A stretch of DNA of 12,541 nt from Clostridia bacterium (lineage in GTDB: Bacteria > Bacillota > DSM-521 > Neomoorellales > Neomoorellaceae): positions 1 to 12,541 of the forward strand of contig JASUSX010000030.1 in NCBI GenBank assembly GCA_030445875.1. Direction: 5' to 3'. The stretch's first letter is position 1. Each line of letters opens with the position of its first letter. Below the pieces are notes generated by a model, which saw only the letters and a list, made by a program, of their open reading frames with translations, ran no database searches and was not told the DNA's origin. The position numbers were made by a program, and so were the translations under genes. Shown here piece by piece: positions 6,588 to 12,539 of the stretch.

Positions 6588-6869
6588 ATGGAAATCCGTA
6601 TCAGCCCTAAAGCGGAACAGTATATAAAAGAAAAAGCGCAGGCTATTACCGTTAAACTGGAACTCTGCGGTGGGTGAGCCGGTATGTCCATTCGCCCTGC
6701 CGTGTATGCAGGTGCCCCGGCGGATTTGAAAAACTTTCTAACGGAACAGTGGAACGGGTTGAAGGTTTACCTGCAGAAGGGCATCAAAGCCTCGCGAGGT
6801 CTAGATATAGACCTGGTGGGTTTTGGCCCCTTTAAGCAACTCGTTGTTGACGGAGTCCAAAATTACTAG
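6588..6869 (+). CDS. Small selenoprotein with C-G-G-Sec motif (HesB-like / CC-Se motif type), in-frame UGA at codon 30
   Basis: Read through the TGA at 6675-6677, one continuous frame encodes 93 residues from ATG 6588 to TAG 6869, with selenocysteine at position 30. The N-terminal half reads MEIRISPKAEQYIKEKAQ then ITVKLELCGG-Sec-AGMSIRPAV, a pattern recalled from small HesB/IscA-like selenoproteins and the 'CC/Se motif' family of Moorella relatives. Cys27 and Sec30 make a CxxU redox pair. Codon-like sequence continues without break after the TGA (WNGLKVYLQKGI, LVGFGPFKQLVVDGV). Support: exact sigma-A promoter, AGGAGG ribosome binding site, and a two-part hairpin just after the UGA fitting a bacterial SECIS. 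It is 14 bases upstream of thioredoxin. A standard gene call would give a 29-codon stub or an ORF starting at 6684. The reaction is unknown. A nonsense-mutated pseudogene is the main alternative but fits the hairpin poorly. Confidence 0.85.
6678..6721 (+). promoter_or_regulatory. Candidate bacterial SECIS element
   Basis: Directly after the UGA: outer stem GCCGG (6678-6682) with CCGGC (6717-6721). The upper stem GCCCTGC (6694-6700) pairs with GCAGG-T-GC (6708-6715), seven pairs with one bulged U at 6713. The apical loop is CGTGTAT (6701-6707). The loop G is 25 bases after the UGA, within the range described for bacterial SECIS elements. It would bind SelB and direct Sec insertion. Confidence 0.7.
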
Positions 6870-6883
6870 GGGAGGTACCTGGT

Positions 6884-7210
6884 ATGAGCAAGCCTGTCAA
6901 TGTAAACAACAATGATTTTGAGGCGGAAGTACTGTCAGCGCCGTTTCCGGTAGTGGTCGATTTTTGGGCCGTGTGGTGCGGTCCCTGCCGGATGATGGCT
7001 CCTGTCCTGGAACAGCTGGCCGCCGATTATGACGGTAACGTCAAATTTGCCAAGGTTAACGTCGATGAAAACCAGGAACTGGCCGCCCGCTACGGGATTA
7101 TGAGCATCCCCACCCTGGTCGTTTTTAAGGATGGCCAGGAGGTAGGACGGGTTATCGGCTATATGCCGAAAGAGAAATTGAAGGAACAACTGGAAGCAGC
7201 CATACAATAA
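6884..7210 (+). CDS. trxA: Thioredoxin
   Basis: A 108-residue classical thioredoxin that reduces protein disulfides using electrons from thioredoxin reductase. The redox motif WCGPC has cysteines at 32 and 35, the same positions as E. coli thioredoxin. Asp26, the FWAVWCGPCRMMAPVLE helix, KVNVDEN and the cis-proline segment SIPTLVVFKDGQ are all present, and the final helix is EKLKEQLEAAI. ATG 6884 follows GGGGAGGT by about 7 bases. It lies 14 bases after the selenoprotein gene and 33 before a ferredoxin-like gene in the same direction, so it is probably the second gene of a small redox operon. Its active site uses cysteine, not selenocysteine. Cytosolic; length and motifs are normal. Confidence 0.97.
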   Translation: MSKPVNVNNNDFEAEVLSAPFPVVVDFWAVWCGPCRMMAPVLEQLAADYDGNVKFAKVNVDENQELAARYGIMSIPTLVVFKDGQEVGRVIGYMPKEKLKEQLEAAIQ

Positions 7211-7243
7211 AGGGTAACATGGGCGCGGCGAGGGGGAGTTGCC

Positions 7244-7432
7244 ATGGCCCGCCAGGCTTTTATTAATGCCAGTCTGTGTGACGGTCAGGCCGATTGCCGG
7301 GCCCGGGCCGCCTGCCCTACCGGGTCCTTCCTGCGGGAAGAGGAAGATGAACCCTGGTTTATTGGTCCCACCTGCCTTGGCTGTGGCCGTTGCCTGCTGG
7401 CTTGCGACAGGAAGGCCATTAATTTAATCTGA
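7244..7432 (+). CDS. Small ferredoxin-like 4Fe-4S protein
   Basis: A 62-residue protein with the C44-x2-C47-x2-C50-x3-C54 motif of a 4Fe-4S ferredoxin (CLGCGRCLLAC). The first half has three cysteines with unusual spacing, C12-x5-C18-x5-C24-Pro, instead of the canonical CxxCxxCxxxCP. Cluster II could use C44, C47, C50 and C24. The first cluster would lack one cysteine and may be absent or of 3Fe-4S type. The remaining sequence is acidic (REEEDEPWF) and ends AINLI like ferredoxins. ATG 7244 follows GAGGGGGAG by about 5 bases. It is third in the selenoprotein-thioredoxin operon and ends at a terminator. The electron partner is unknown. Confidence 0.85.
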   Translation: MARQAFINASLCDGQADCRARAACPTGSFLREEEDEPWFIGPTCLGCGRCLLACDRKAINLI

Positions 7433-7438
7433 GACAGG

Positions 7439-7470
7439 GTCACCGGAAATAACCGGTGGCTTTTTATTTT
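7439..7470 (+). terminator. Intrinsic terminator of the selenoprotein-trx-ferredoxin operon
   Basis: Stem GTCACCGG (7439-7446) with CCGGTGGC (7453-7460), one G-U pair, loop AAATAA, followed by TTTTTATTTTTT. It begins 7 bases after the ferredoxin-like stop codon. Confidence 0.88.
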
Positions 7471-7535
7471 TTGCCCCCTTAGAGCAGGCTTTTTCATAAA
7501 TATGACGAATCTATAACCCCAAGGAGGTAGAAAAG

Positions 7536-8576
7536 ATGCTCCAGAGGGTACGGGTAGAAGAGAGTGTGGGCACCATCCTGGCCCACGATTTGACTAAAAT
7601 CGTTCCAGGCGAATTCAAAGGGTGCCGCTTTAAGAAAGGCCACATCGTTCAGGCGGAGGACGTGGCCGAATTGCTGCAAATGGGGAAGGAACACCTCTAT
7701 GTCCTGAACCTGGGCCCGGACGAGGTCCACGAGGATGAAGCTGCCATCCGCCTGGCCCGGGCAGCAGCGGGTGACGGCGACCACGGCCTGGAATTCAGCG
7801 GGCCCAGGGAAGGTAAGGTTAATATAACCGCGGCCCGGGACGGACTGCTGAAGGTAAACCTGCGGGCCCTGCAGGAGGTTAATGAAGTAGCGGATATTAT
7901 GCTGGCCACCCTGCATAATAATTACCCGGTGATAACGGGCCAGGTGGTGGCGGGAACCCGGCTGATCCCCCTAGTTGCTCCCCGGGTGGTGCTGGAAAAG
8001 GTGGAAGCCATTTGCCACCGGGCCGGTAACGTTATCCATATAGCTCCCTATCGCCGCTTAAAGGTCGGGTTGATAACTACTGGTAGCGAGGTATATAAAG
8101 GCCGGATTAAGGACGCCTTCGGCCCGGTGGTGCGGGCCAAGATAGCCAATTATGGTTCGGAAGTTGTGAAAGAAGAGATCGTCCCTGATGATGCCGGGGC
8201 CATCCAGCAGGCTATAGCGGCCATGCTGGCGGCCGGGATGGAGATGGTGGTCCTGACCGGGGGTATGTCAGTCGACCCGGATGACGTAACGCCAGAAGGG
8301 ATTCGCCGCAGCGGGGCCGAGGTGGTAACCTATGGTGCGCCGGTGCTGCCCGGGGCTATGTTCCTGCTGGCCTATCTGGGGGAGGTGCCGGTCATGGGAC
8401 TGCCGGGGTGCGTGATGTACTACCGGGCCACTATCTTTGACCTGGTCCTGCCGCGGGTTTTAACCGGTGAACGGCTGCAGCGTAAAGATATAGCCGGGCT
8501 GGCGGCAGGGGGCCTCTGTCAGAGCTGCCCCGAGTGCCGCTACCCGGCCTGTTCCTTCGGGAAAGGGGGCTTTTAA
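7536..8576 (+). CDS. Molybdopterin-binding protein (MoeA/CinA-like) with cysteine-rich C terminus
   Basis: A 346-residue protein with a MoCF (MoaB/Mog-like) molybdopterin-binding domain at about residues 170-310. Its signature strands and loops are LKVGLITTGSEVYKGRIKD, VVLTGGMSVDPDDVTPEGI and VPVMGLPGCVMYYRATIFDLVLP. The N-terminal half (about 1-165) begins VRVEESVGTILAHDLTKIVPGEFKG, resembling the first domain of MoeA-related proteins. The C terminus has a compact cysteine cluster, C328-x2-C331-x2-C334-x4-C339, which could bind a metal or Fe-S cluster. It is probably an accessory factor handling molybdenum cofactor, but shorter than MoeA, and the enzyme served is not in the window. ATG 7536 has AAGGAGG 8 bases upstream. 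It stands alone behind the terminator at 7439-7470 and overlaps its convergent neighbour by 4 bases at the stop codons. Confidence 0.88.
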   Translation: MLQRVRVEESVGTILAHDLTKIVPGEFKGCRFKKGHIVQAEDVAELLQMGKEHLYVLNLGPDEVHEDEAAIRLARAAAGDGDHGLEFSGPREGKVNITAARDGLLKVNLRALQEVNEVADIMLATLHNNYPVITGQVVAGTRLIPLVAPRVVLEKVEAICHRAGNVIHIAPYRRLKVGLITTGSEVYKGRIKDAFGPVVRAKIANYGSEVVKEEIVPDDAGAIQQAIAAMLAAGMEMVVLTGGMSVDPDDVTPEGIRRSGAEVVTYGAPVLPGAMFLLAYLGEVPVMGLPGCVMYYRATIFDLVLPRVLTGERLQRKDIAGLAAGGLCQSCPECRYPACSFGKGGF

Positions 8577-9856
8577 GCCCGGTAATCGTACACGCGCCGC
8601 GTCTTTTTTTCGCTGCGGGGGAGGCTGCCCAGGGGTAGGGCCTCCACGTCCGCCAGGATGCCAATGCGGCTTTTAATCTGGCGCCGGCACTCTCCGGCCA
8701 CAGCCTCTCCCTCGTGGCCGGGGAGGTACTCTATCTTTACCAGGAGCCGGTCCTTGCCCCCCTCCCGGGTCAAGATGAGCTGGTATTCGCTGCCGGCCCC
8801 CGGGGTAAGATGGAGGACATGGTCCACCTGGCCCGGGTAGATATTTACACCCTTGACCTTAACCATATCGTCGGTGCGGCTCAGGACCCGCTCGATCATG
8901 GGGAAGGGCGAGCCGCAGGAGCAGGCCCGGGTCTTTAGGCAGGTGAGGTCGTGAGTGCGGTAGCGCAGCAGGGGCATACCCTCTTTGGTCAGGGTAGTAA
9001 TGACCAGTTCCCCCGTTTCGCCGGGGGGCAGCTGCCGTCCCGTCACCGGGTCGATAATCTCCAACAGCAGGTGGTCGGTCCAGATATGGATGCCTTCATG
9101 GGCGGGACAGTCCAGGCCGATACCCGGGCCATAAACCTCAGTCAGGCCATAGATATCAAAGGTCTCGATGCCCAGGAGTTCTTCTATCCGCCGGCGCATC
9201 TTCTCGCCCCACCTTTCGGAACCGATGAGGCCCACCCGGAGGGCGATCCTTTCCTGCAGGTTGCGGCGGGCAATCTCCTCGCCCAGGAAGAGGGCGTAGG
9301 AAGCGGTAGCCGCCAGGGCCGTGGTTTGGAGGTCGACCATCATTTCCAACTGTTTTTCCGTATTGCCCGCCCCAGTGGGGATGGCCATTGCCCCCAGGTG
9401 TTCCACCCCGGCCTGGAAACCGATGCCTGCCGTCCAGAGGCCGTAACCGGGGGTAATTTGGACCCGGTCGCGGCTGGTAACCCCGGCCAGGGCGAAACAG
9501 CGGGCCATCATTACGGCCCAGGTGGCTACATCGCCGGCTGTGTAGGGGATAATAATGGGCTTGCCGGTGGTGCCCGAGGAAGAGTGGATGCGGACGACCC
9601 TTTCTTCGGGCACGGCCATGAGTTCCAGGGGCCTGCCGTTACGGAGTTCCCCTTTATCAGTCAAGGGGACGGCTTCCAGGTCGGCTACAGACCTGATATC
9701 CCCCGGCCTGATGCCCGCGGCCGTCAACTTTTGCCGGTAGTAGGGGGATGACTGGAAAAGCCGTTGTACCAGGGCCTGCAGGGCGGGGGCCTGCTGCCGG
9801 GACAGGTTTTCGTAATCGAAGGGTTCAGGGGCGTCTTTACTTGCGGGCAGGCTCAT
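8573..9856 (-). CDS. Phenylacetate-CoA ligase family protein (aryl-acid CoA ligase)
   Basis: A 427-residue adenylate-forming enzyme of the PaaK family, which activates arylacetates with ATP and joins them to CoA. Motifs in order: SSSGTTGKPIIIPYT (phosphate loop, about residues 93-107), YGLTEVYGPG near 235, EGMPLLRYRTHDLT, and the C-terminal domain with DDMVKVKGVNIYPGQV and a final SEKKTRRVYDYR containing the likely catalytic lysine. The family length is about 430. ATG 9856 has GGAGGTG 7 bases upstream and overlaps the iorB stop as ATGA, indicating translational coupling. As last gene of an ior operon it probably converts indoleacetate or phenylacetate to and from the CoA thioester made by IorAB. 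The exact substrate cannot be read from sequence. Confidence 0.92.
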   Translation of the reverse strand: MSLPASKDAPEPFDYENLSRQQAPALQALVQRLFQSSPYYRQKLTAAGIRPGDIRSVADLEAVPLTDKGELRNGRPLELMAVPEERVVRIHSSSGTTGKPIIIPYTAGDVATWAVMMARCFALAGVTSRDRVQITPGYGLWTAGIGFQAGVEHLGAMAIPTGAGNTEKQLEMMVDLQTTALAATASYALFLGEEIARRNLQERIALRVGLIGSERWGEKMRRRIEELLGIETFDIYGLTEVYGPGIGLDCPAHEGIHIWTDHLLLEIIDPVTGRQLPPGETGELVITTLTKEGMPLLRYRTHDLTCLKTRACSCGSPFPMIERVLSRTDDMVKVKGVNIYPGQVDHVLHLTPGAGSEYQLILTREGGKDRLLVKIEYLPGHEGEAVAGECRRQIKSRIGILADVEALPLGSLPRSEKKTRRVYDYRA

Positions 9857-10437
9857 TTTTTTGCACCTCCAGATGAACGTCCTAACTCAAAGGCGCGGCG
9901 GTTCATGGTATGGACCCGGGCCGGCAGTAGTTTGAGGGCTTGCGCCAGTAAAAGGTCTGCCGGGAAGGGCAGGCCCAGGTTGGTGAGGGCCCCCAACATG
10001 ACCAGGTTCAGGGTCCGCGGGCTGCCGGCCTGCCGGGCCAGGTCCAGGGCCGCCAGGCAGTGACACCCGGCCAGGTTGCTCTGCAGGTAGGATAAGATCT
10101 CCGCCAGGGGGTAGGGGCTCTTCCCCAGGGCGGCCATAACGGGTACAACCGGGTCGATAGCCACCAGGGCGCGACCGCCGGGTTGTAAGTACCTTAAATG
10201 GCGGCAGCCTTCGGCCGGCTCCAGGGCCAGGAGGATGGCGGCTGACCCTGCGGGAATGAGGGGGCCGGCTTCCTGGACGCCCAGGCGCACATGGCTGACG
10301 ACGCTACCCTCCCGCTGGGCCATACCGATGGTCTCGGCCGTACGTACCGGGAGGCCGGCGGCTACCGCTGCCGCAGCCAGGGCGCGGGAGGCCAGGATGA
10401 TCCCCTGCCCCCCCACGCCGGCAATAAGAATATCCAT
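9853..10437 (-). CDS. iorB: Indolepyruvate ferredoxin oxidoreductase, beta subunit
   Basis: A 194-residue gamma-domain-type subunit of the 2-oxoacid:ferredoxin oxidoreductase superfamily. The N terminus MDILIAGVGGQGIILASRAL is the family signature, followed by TAETIGMAQREGSVVSHVRLG and LALEPAEGCRHL, then a helical C-terminal part. With IorA it oxidatively decarboxylates aryl 2-oxoacids such as indolepyruvate to aryl-acyl-CoA, reducing ferredoxin. ATG 10437 is chosen because GAGGAGG lies within the last codons of iorA about 11 bases upstream, and the gap to the iorA stop is only 2 bases. A longer frame upstream would overlap iorA heavily and does not resemble the family. Its stop overlaps the next start (ATGA). 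Cytosolic. Confidence 0.95.
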   Translation of the reverse strand: MDILIAGVGGQGIILASRALAAAAVAAGLPVRTAETIGMAQREGSVVSHVRLGVQEAGPLIPAGSAAILLALEPAEGCRHLRYLQPGGRALVAIDPVVPVMAALGKSPYPLAEILSYLQSNLAGCHCLAALDLARQAGSPRTLNLVMLGALTNLGLPFPADLLLAQALKLLPARVHTMNRRAFELGRSSGGAKK

Positions 10438-10439
10438 CT

Positions 10440-12221
10440 TTAGACCACCTCCTCGATGGCCGCTGCCGGGCAAACCCGGGCGCAGAGGCCGCAGCCGGTA
10501 CAGGTGGCATCGATTACCACCCTGTCGCCAGCCGGTGCCAGGGCCGGGCAACCCAGCTCCTCAATACAGGTGCGGCAGCTTATACAGGTGTCCTGGTTTA
10601 CCTGGTAGCGACCGGCTGGTTTGGCGACCTGGGGACAGGGGTGGCGGAAAATTACCAGGGCCGGGCCAGGGGAGGCCAGGGCCTGGCGGGCTACGGCTAT
10701 AGCTTGCTCCAGATCTAACGGGTCGGCGGTGAGGATGGTCTCCACCCCGCAGGCCCGGGCTACCCTGGCGATATCTACCATCCGTTCGCCCGGGCGGGAC
10801 GCCAGCCCCGGGTGGGACTGGTGGCCGGTCATGGCCGTGGTCTCGTTGTCCAGGACGACGACCACCAGGGGTGTCTGCTGGTGGACGGCATTGACCAGGG
10901 GCGGCAGGCCGGCGTGGAAAAAGGTCGAGTCACCGATGAAGGCCACCAGGCGGGTACCAGGCTGGACTCTGGCCAGGCCCTGGGCCAGGCCCAAACTGGC
11001 GCCCATGCACAGGCAGGTGTCCATAGCGTTTAAGGGTGGGGCCGCCCCCAGGGTATAGCAGCCGATATCGCCGCTAAAGATTACCTCCTGCCCCCGGGCA
11101 GCCTGCTTAAAGGCGTAGAAGGAACCCCGGTGAGGACAACCGGCGCAGAAAAGGGGCGGTCGCGTCGGTAAGGGCGGTGGCGCCGGGAGGGCGGGCGCGG
11201 GGCTTTCCTGGCCCAGGGCCAGGAAACGCCTCAGGGCCGCGGTGACTGTAGCGACGTTAAACTCACCCTCCCGGGGCAGGTGGCCGTCGTGTTTACCGGA
11301 CAGAGCCACCGGGAGGCCATGGCGCCAGGCCAGGCGGATGGCCTGGTCCTCCACTACGGGTTCCTGTTCCTCCACCACCAGGACCCTTGTCAGGCCAGCC
11401 AGGAACTCCTTTACCGGTTCCTCCGGCAGGGGATAGGGAGTACCAATCTTTAACAGGGACAACTGCACGCCCAGGCGGTCCAGGGCTTCGGTAACGTAAT
11501 AATAGGAGGCGCCGCTGGTGATAACACCGATAGAGCCTGCCTGGCGGAGGGAATTAAAGGGGCTGGCAGCAAATTCAGCTGCGGCCCGCTGCTGTTGCTT
11601 GTTCAGCCACACATGCTGGCGGGCGGCCAGGGAAGGCATGATGACCCAGCGGGGATCCTTCCTGAAACCTGGCACCGGTGACTGCGGTGGGATGGTACCT
11701 ACCTCCACATCCTGGCAGGCGTGGCTGACGCGGGTGGTGGGCCGGACGATAACAGGGAGGTTCAGGGTTTCGGAAAGGGCAAAGGCGTATTTAGTCATGG
11801 CATAGGCTTCGCGGGGACAGGAAGGATCAAGGACCGGCAGCCCGGCAAAGCGGGCAAAGAGGCGCGTGTCCTGTTCCGTCTGGGAACTGTGGGGGCCGGG
11901 GTCGTCGGCGACCACCAGCACCAGGCCCCCCTGGACGCCGATGTAAGCCAGGCTCATGACGGCGTCAGCGGCGACATTCAGGCCCATCTGCTTCATGCTG
12001 ACCAGGGCTCGGGCGCCGGCGTAGGAGGCGCCGGCGGCGATTTCCACAGCCACCTTTTCGTTAACCGACCATTCACAATAGATCCCCGTTTCCGGGGCGT
12101 AACGCATCAGGGTGGCCATGATCTCCGAAGCCGGGGTACCGGGGTAAGAGGTGGCCACATGGATGCCGGCCTCCATTGCCCCCCGGGCGATGGCTTCGTT
12201 ACCCATCAGTAACATGGGCAT
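10440..12221 (-). CDS. iorA: Indolepyruvate ferredoxin oxidoreductase, alpha subunit
   Basis: A 593-residue large subunit carrying the thiamine diphosphate site and two 4Fe-4S clusters. The N-terminal pyrimidine-binding domain shows LLMGNEAIARGAMEAG, SYPGTPASEI and EWSVNEKVAVEIAAGASYAG. The diphosphate-binding domain has CAGCPHRGSFYAF, SGDIGCYTLG, CMGASLGLAQG and FIGDSTFFHAG. The C-terminal ferredoxin domain has two cysteine sets: CISCRTCIEELGCP and CTGCGLCARVCP. The reaction is aryl-pyruvate + CoA + oxidised ferredoxin to aryl-acetyl-CoA + CO2 + reduced ferredoxin, in fermentation of aromatic amino acids. ATG 12221 is preferred because AGGGAGAGG lies 6 bases upstream. ATG 12251 and 12245 are in-frame, but 12251 abuts the T-run of a terminator hairpin. 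ATG 12215 is also possible. A proline-rich linker lies near residues 345-360. Confidence 0.95.
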   Translation of the reverse strand: MPMLLMGNEAIARGAMEAGIHVATSYPGTPASEIMATLMRYAPETGIYCEWSVNEKVAVEIAAGASYAGARALVSMKQMGLNVAADAVMSLAYIGVQGGLVLVVADDPGPHSSQTEQDTRLFARFAGLPVLDPSCPREAYAMTKYAFALSETLNLPVIVRPTTRVSHACQDVEVGTIPPQSPVPGFRKDPRWVIMPSLAARQHVWLNKQQQRAAAEFAASPFNSLRQAGSIGVITSGASYYYVTEALDRLGVQLSLLKIGTPYPLPEEPVKEFLAGLTRVLVVEEQEPVVEDQAIRLAWRHGLPVALSGKHDGHLPREGEFNVATVTAALRRFLALGQESPAPALPAPPPLPTRPPLFCAGCPHRGSFYAFKQAARGQEVIFSGDIGCYTLGAAPPLNAMDTCLCMGASLGLAQGLARVQPGTRLVAFIGDSTFFHAGLPPLVNAVHQQTPLVVVVLDNETTAMTGHQSHPGLASRPGERMVDIARVARACGVETILTADPLDLEQAIAVARQALASPGPALVIFRHPCPQVAKPAGRYQVNQDTCISCRTCIEELGCPALAPAGDRVVIDATCTGCGLCARVCPAAAIEEVV

Positions 12222-12251
12222 GGTTTTCCTCTCCCTTTGGGTCATAGACAT

Positions 12252-12275
12252 AAAAAACCGGGCCGCAGCCCGGTT
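12252..12275 (-). terminator. Intrinsic terminator in the iorA leader (candidate attenuator)
   Basis: On the minus strand, AACCGGGC (12275-12268) pairs perfectly with GCCCGGTT (12263-12256) around loop TGCG, followed by a run of T to 12252. It lies between the ior promoter (12359-12387) and the iorA start at 12221, so it would stop ior transcription unless relieved. Confidence 0.75.
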
Positions 12276-12279
12276 ATAG

Positions 12280-12352
12280 CTTACCTGCTATCCTCGGCTC
12301 TGCTAGCGCTCATCAAGCTAAACTCAACTTCCAGTTGCAAAGTAAATTCTTA
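12280..12352 (-). other. Structured 5' leader of iorA, no known riboswitch recognised
   Basis: Between the expected transcription start (about 12352) and the terminator, the minus strand holds a small hairpin with stem CAAC/GTTG. It also holds competing pairings: TAGCTT can pair with the later AAGCTA, or ATAGC with GCTAT around AGGTAA just before the terminator. No T-box core or familiar aptamer consensus was recognised. I found no convincing antiterminator sequence for the terminator's 5' arm. Confidence 0.4.
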
Positions 12353-12358
12353 AGGGTT

Positions 12359-12387
12359 AGTATAGCATACTCTCTGGCCGTGGTCCA
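12359..12387 (-). promoter_or_regulatory. Candidate promoter of the iorA-iorB-paaK operon
   Basis: On the minus strand, TGGACC (12387-12382), a 17-base spacer, and TATACT (12364-12359), preceded by TGC as an extended -10. The -35 matches four of six and the -10 five of six. It gives a leader of about 130 bases before iorA. Confidence 0.6.
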
Positions 12388-12413
12388 GGAGAAATTCACG
12401 CCAGCAGGAAGGT

Positions 12414-12441
12414 AAAAAAATGCCGTTCCGCTAGGAACGGC
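12414..12441 (-). terminator. Strong intrinsic terminator for a minus-strand unit entering from the right
   Basis: Stem GCCGTTCC (12422-12429 on plus) with GGAACGGC (12434-12441), loop GCTA, and on the minus strand a following A then seven T. The transcript it ends originates beyond or near the right edge of the window. Confidence 0.82.
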
Positions 12442-12450
12442 CAGAGTTTA

Positions 12451-12539
12451 GCCGCCGGCGTGTAACCGGCGGCTTGGGAGAGGAGAAACCGGAGGAAGAG
12501 CTCATGGGGGAGGGTTAATAAAATAACCCTAAGCTCTTC
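12451..12539. other. Two further large hairpins at the right edge, no gene recognised
   Basis: Hairpin one: GCCGCCGG (12451-12458) with CCGGCGGC (12466-12473), loop CGTGTAA. Hairpin two: outer GAAGAGCT (12495-12502) with AGCTCTTC (12532-12539), inner AGGGTTA (12511-12517) with TAACCCT (12524-12530), loop ATAAAA. With the terminator at 12414-12441 they could form the 3' end of a structured RNA or untranslated region on the minus strand. No coding frame here looks convincing. Confidence 0.4.

Noticed and set aside
6684..6869. A stand-alone 61-residue gene starting at ATG 6684
   Set aside because: It has no ribosome binding site, and its frame continues upstream through the UGA to a well-supported start with promoter. 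It is the C-terminal part of the selenoprotein.
8951..9751. Long plus-strand open frame opposite the CoA ligase gene
   Set aside because: It is antisense to a gene with complete family motifs, has no ribosome binding site, and its translation has no recognisable fold or motif. It is a GC-rich shadow frame.
10438..10551. Upstream extension of iorB to 10551
   Set aside because: It would overlap iorA by over 100 bases, and the added residues do not look like the family. ATG 10437 gives the expected MDILIAGVGGQG start.
12282..12341. Leader peptide in the iorA leader (TTG 12341 or ATG 12314 to TAA just before the terminator)
   Set aside because: There is no Shine-Dalgarno sequence at proper spacing and no run of aromatic codons, so classical peptide attenuation is not supported. 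The stop position near the terminator is suggestive but may be chance.
12395..12539. Open minus-strand frame of about 48 codons from the right edge to TGA at 12395-12397
   Set aside because: It runs straight through a perfect terminator and two hairpins and is Leu/Phe-rich without motifs; probably not coding.
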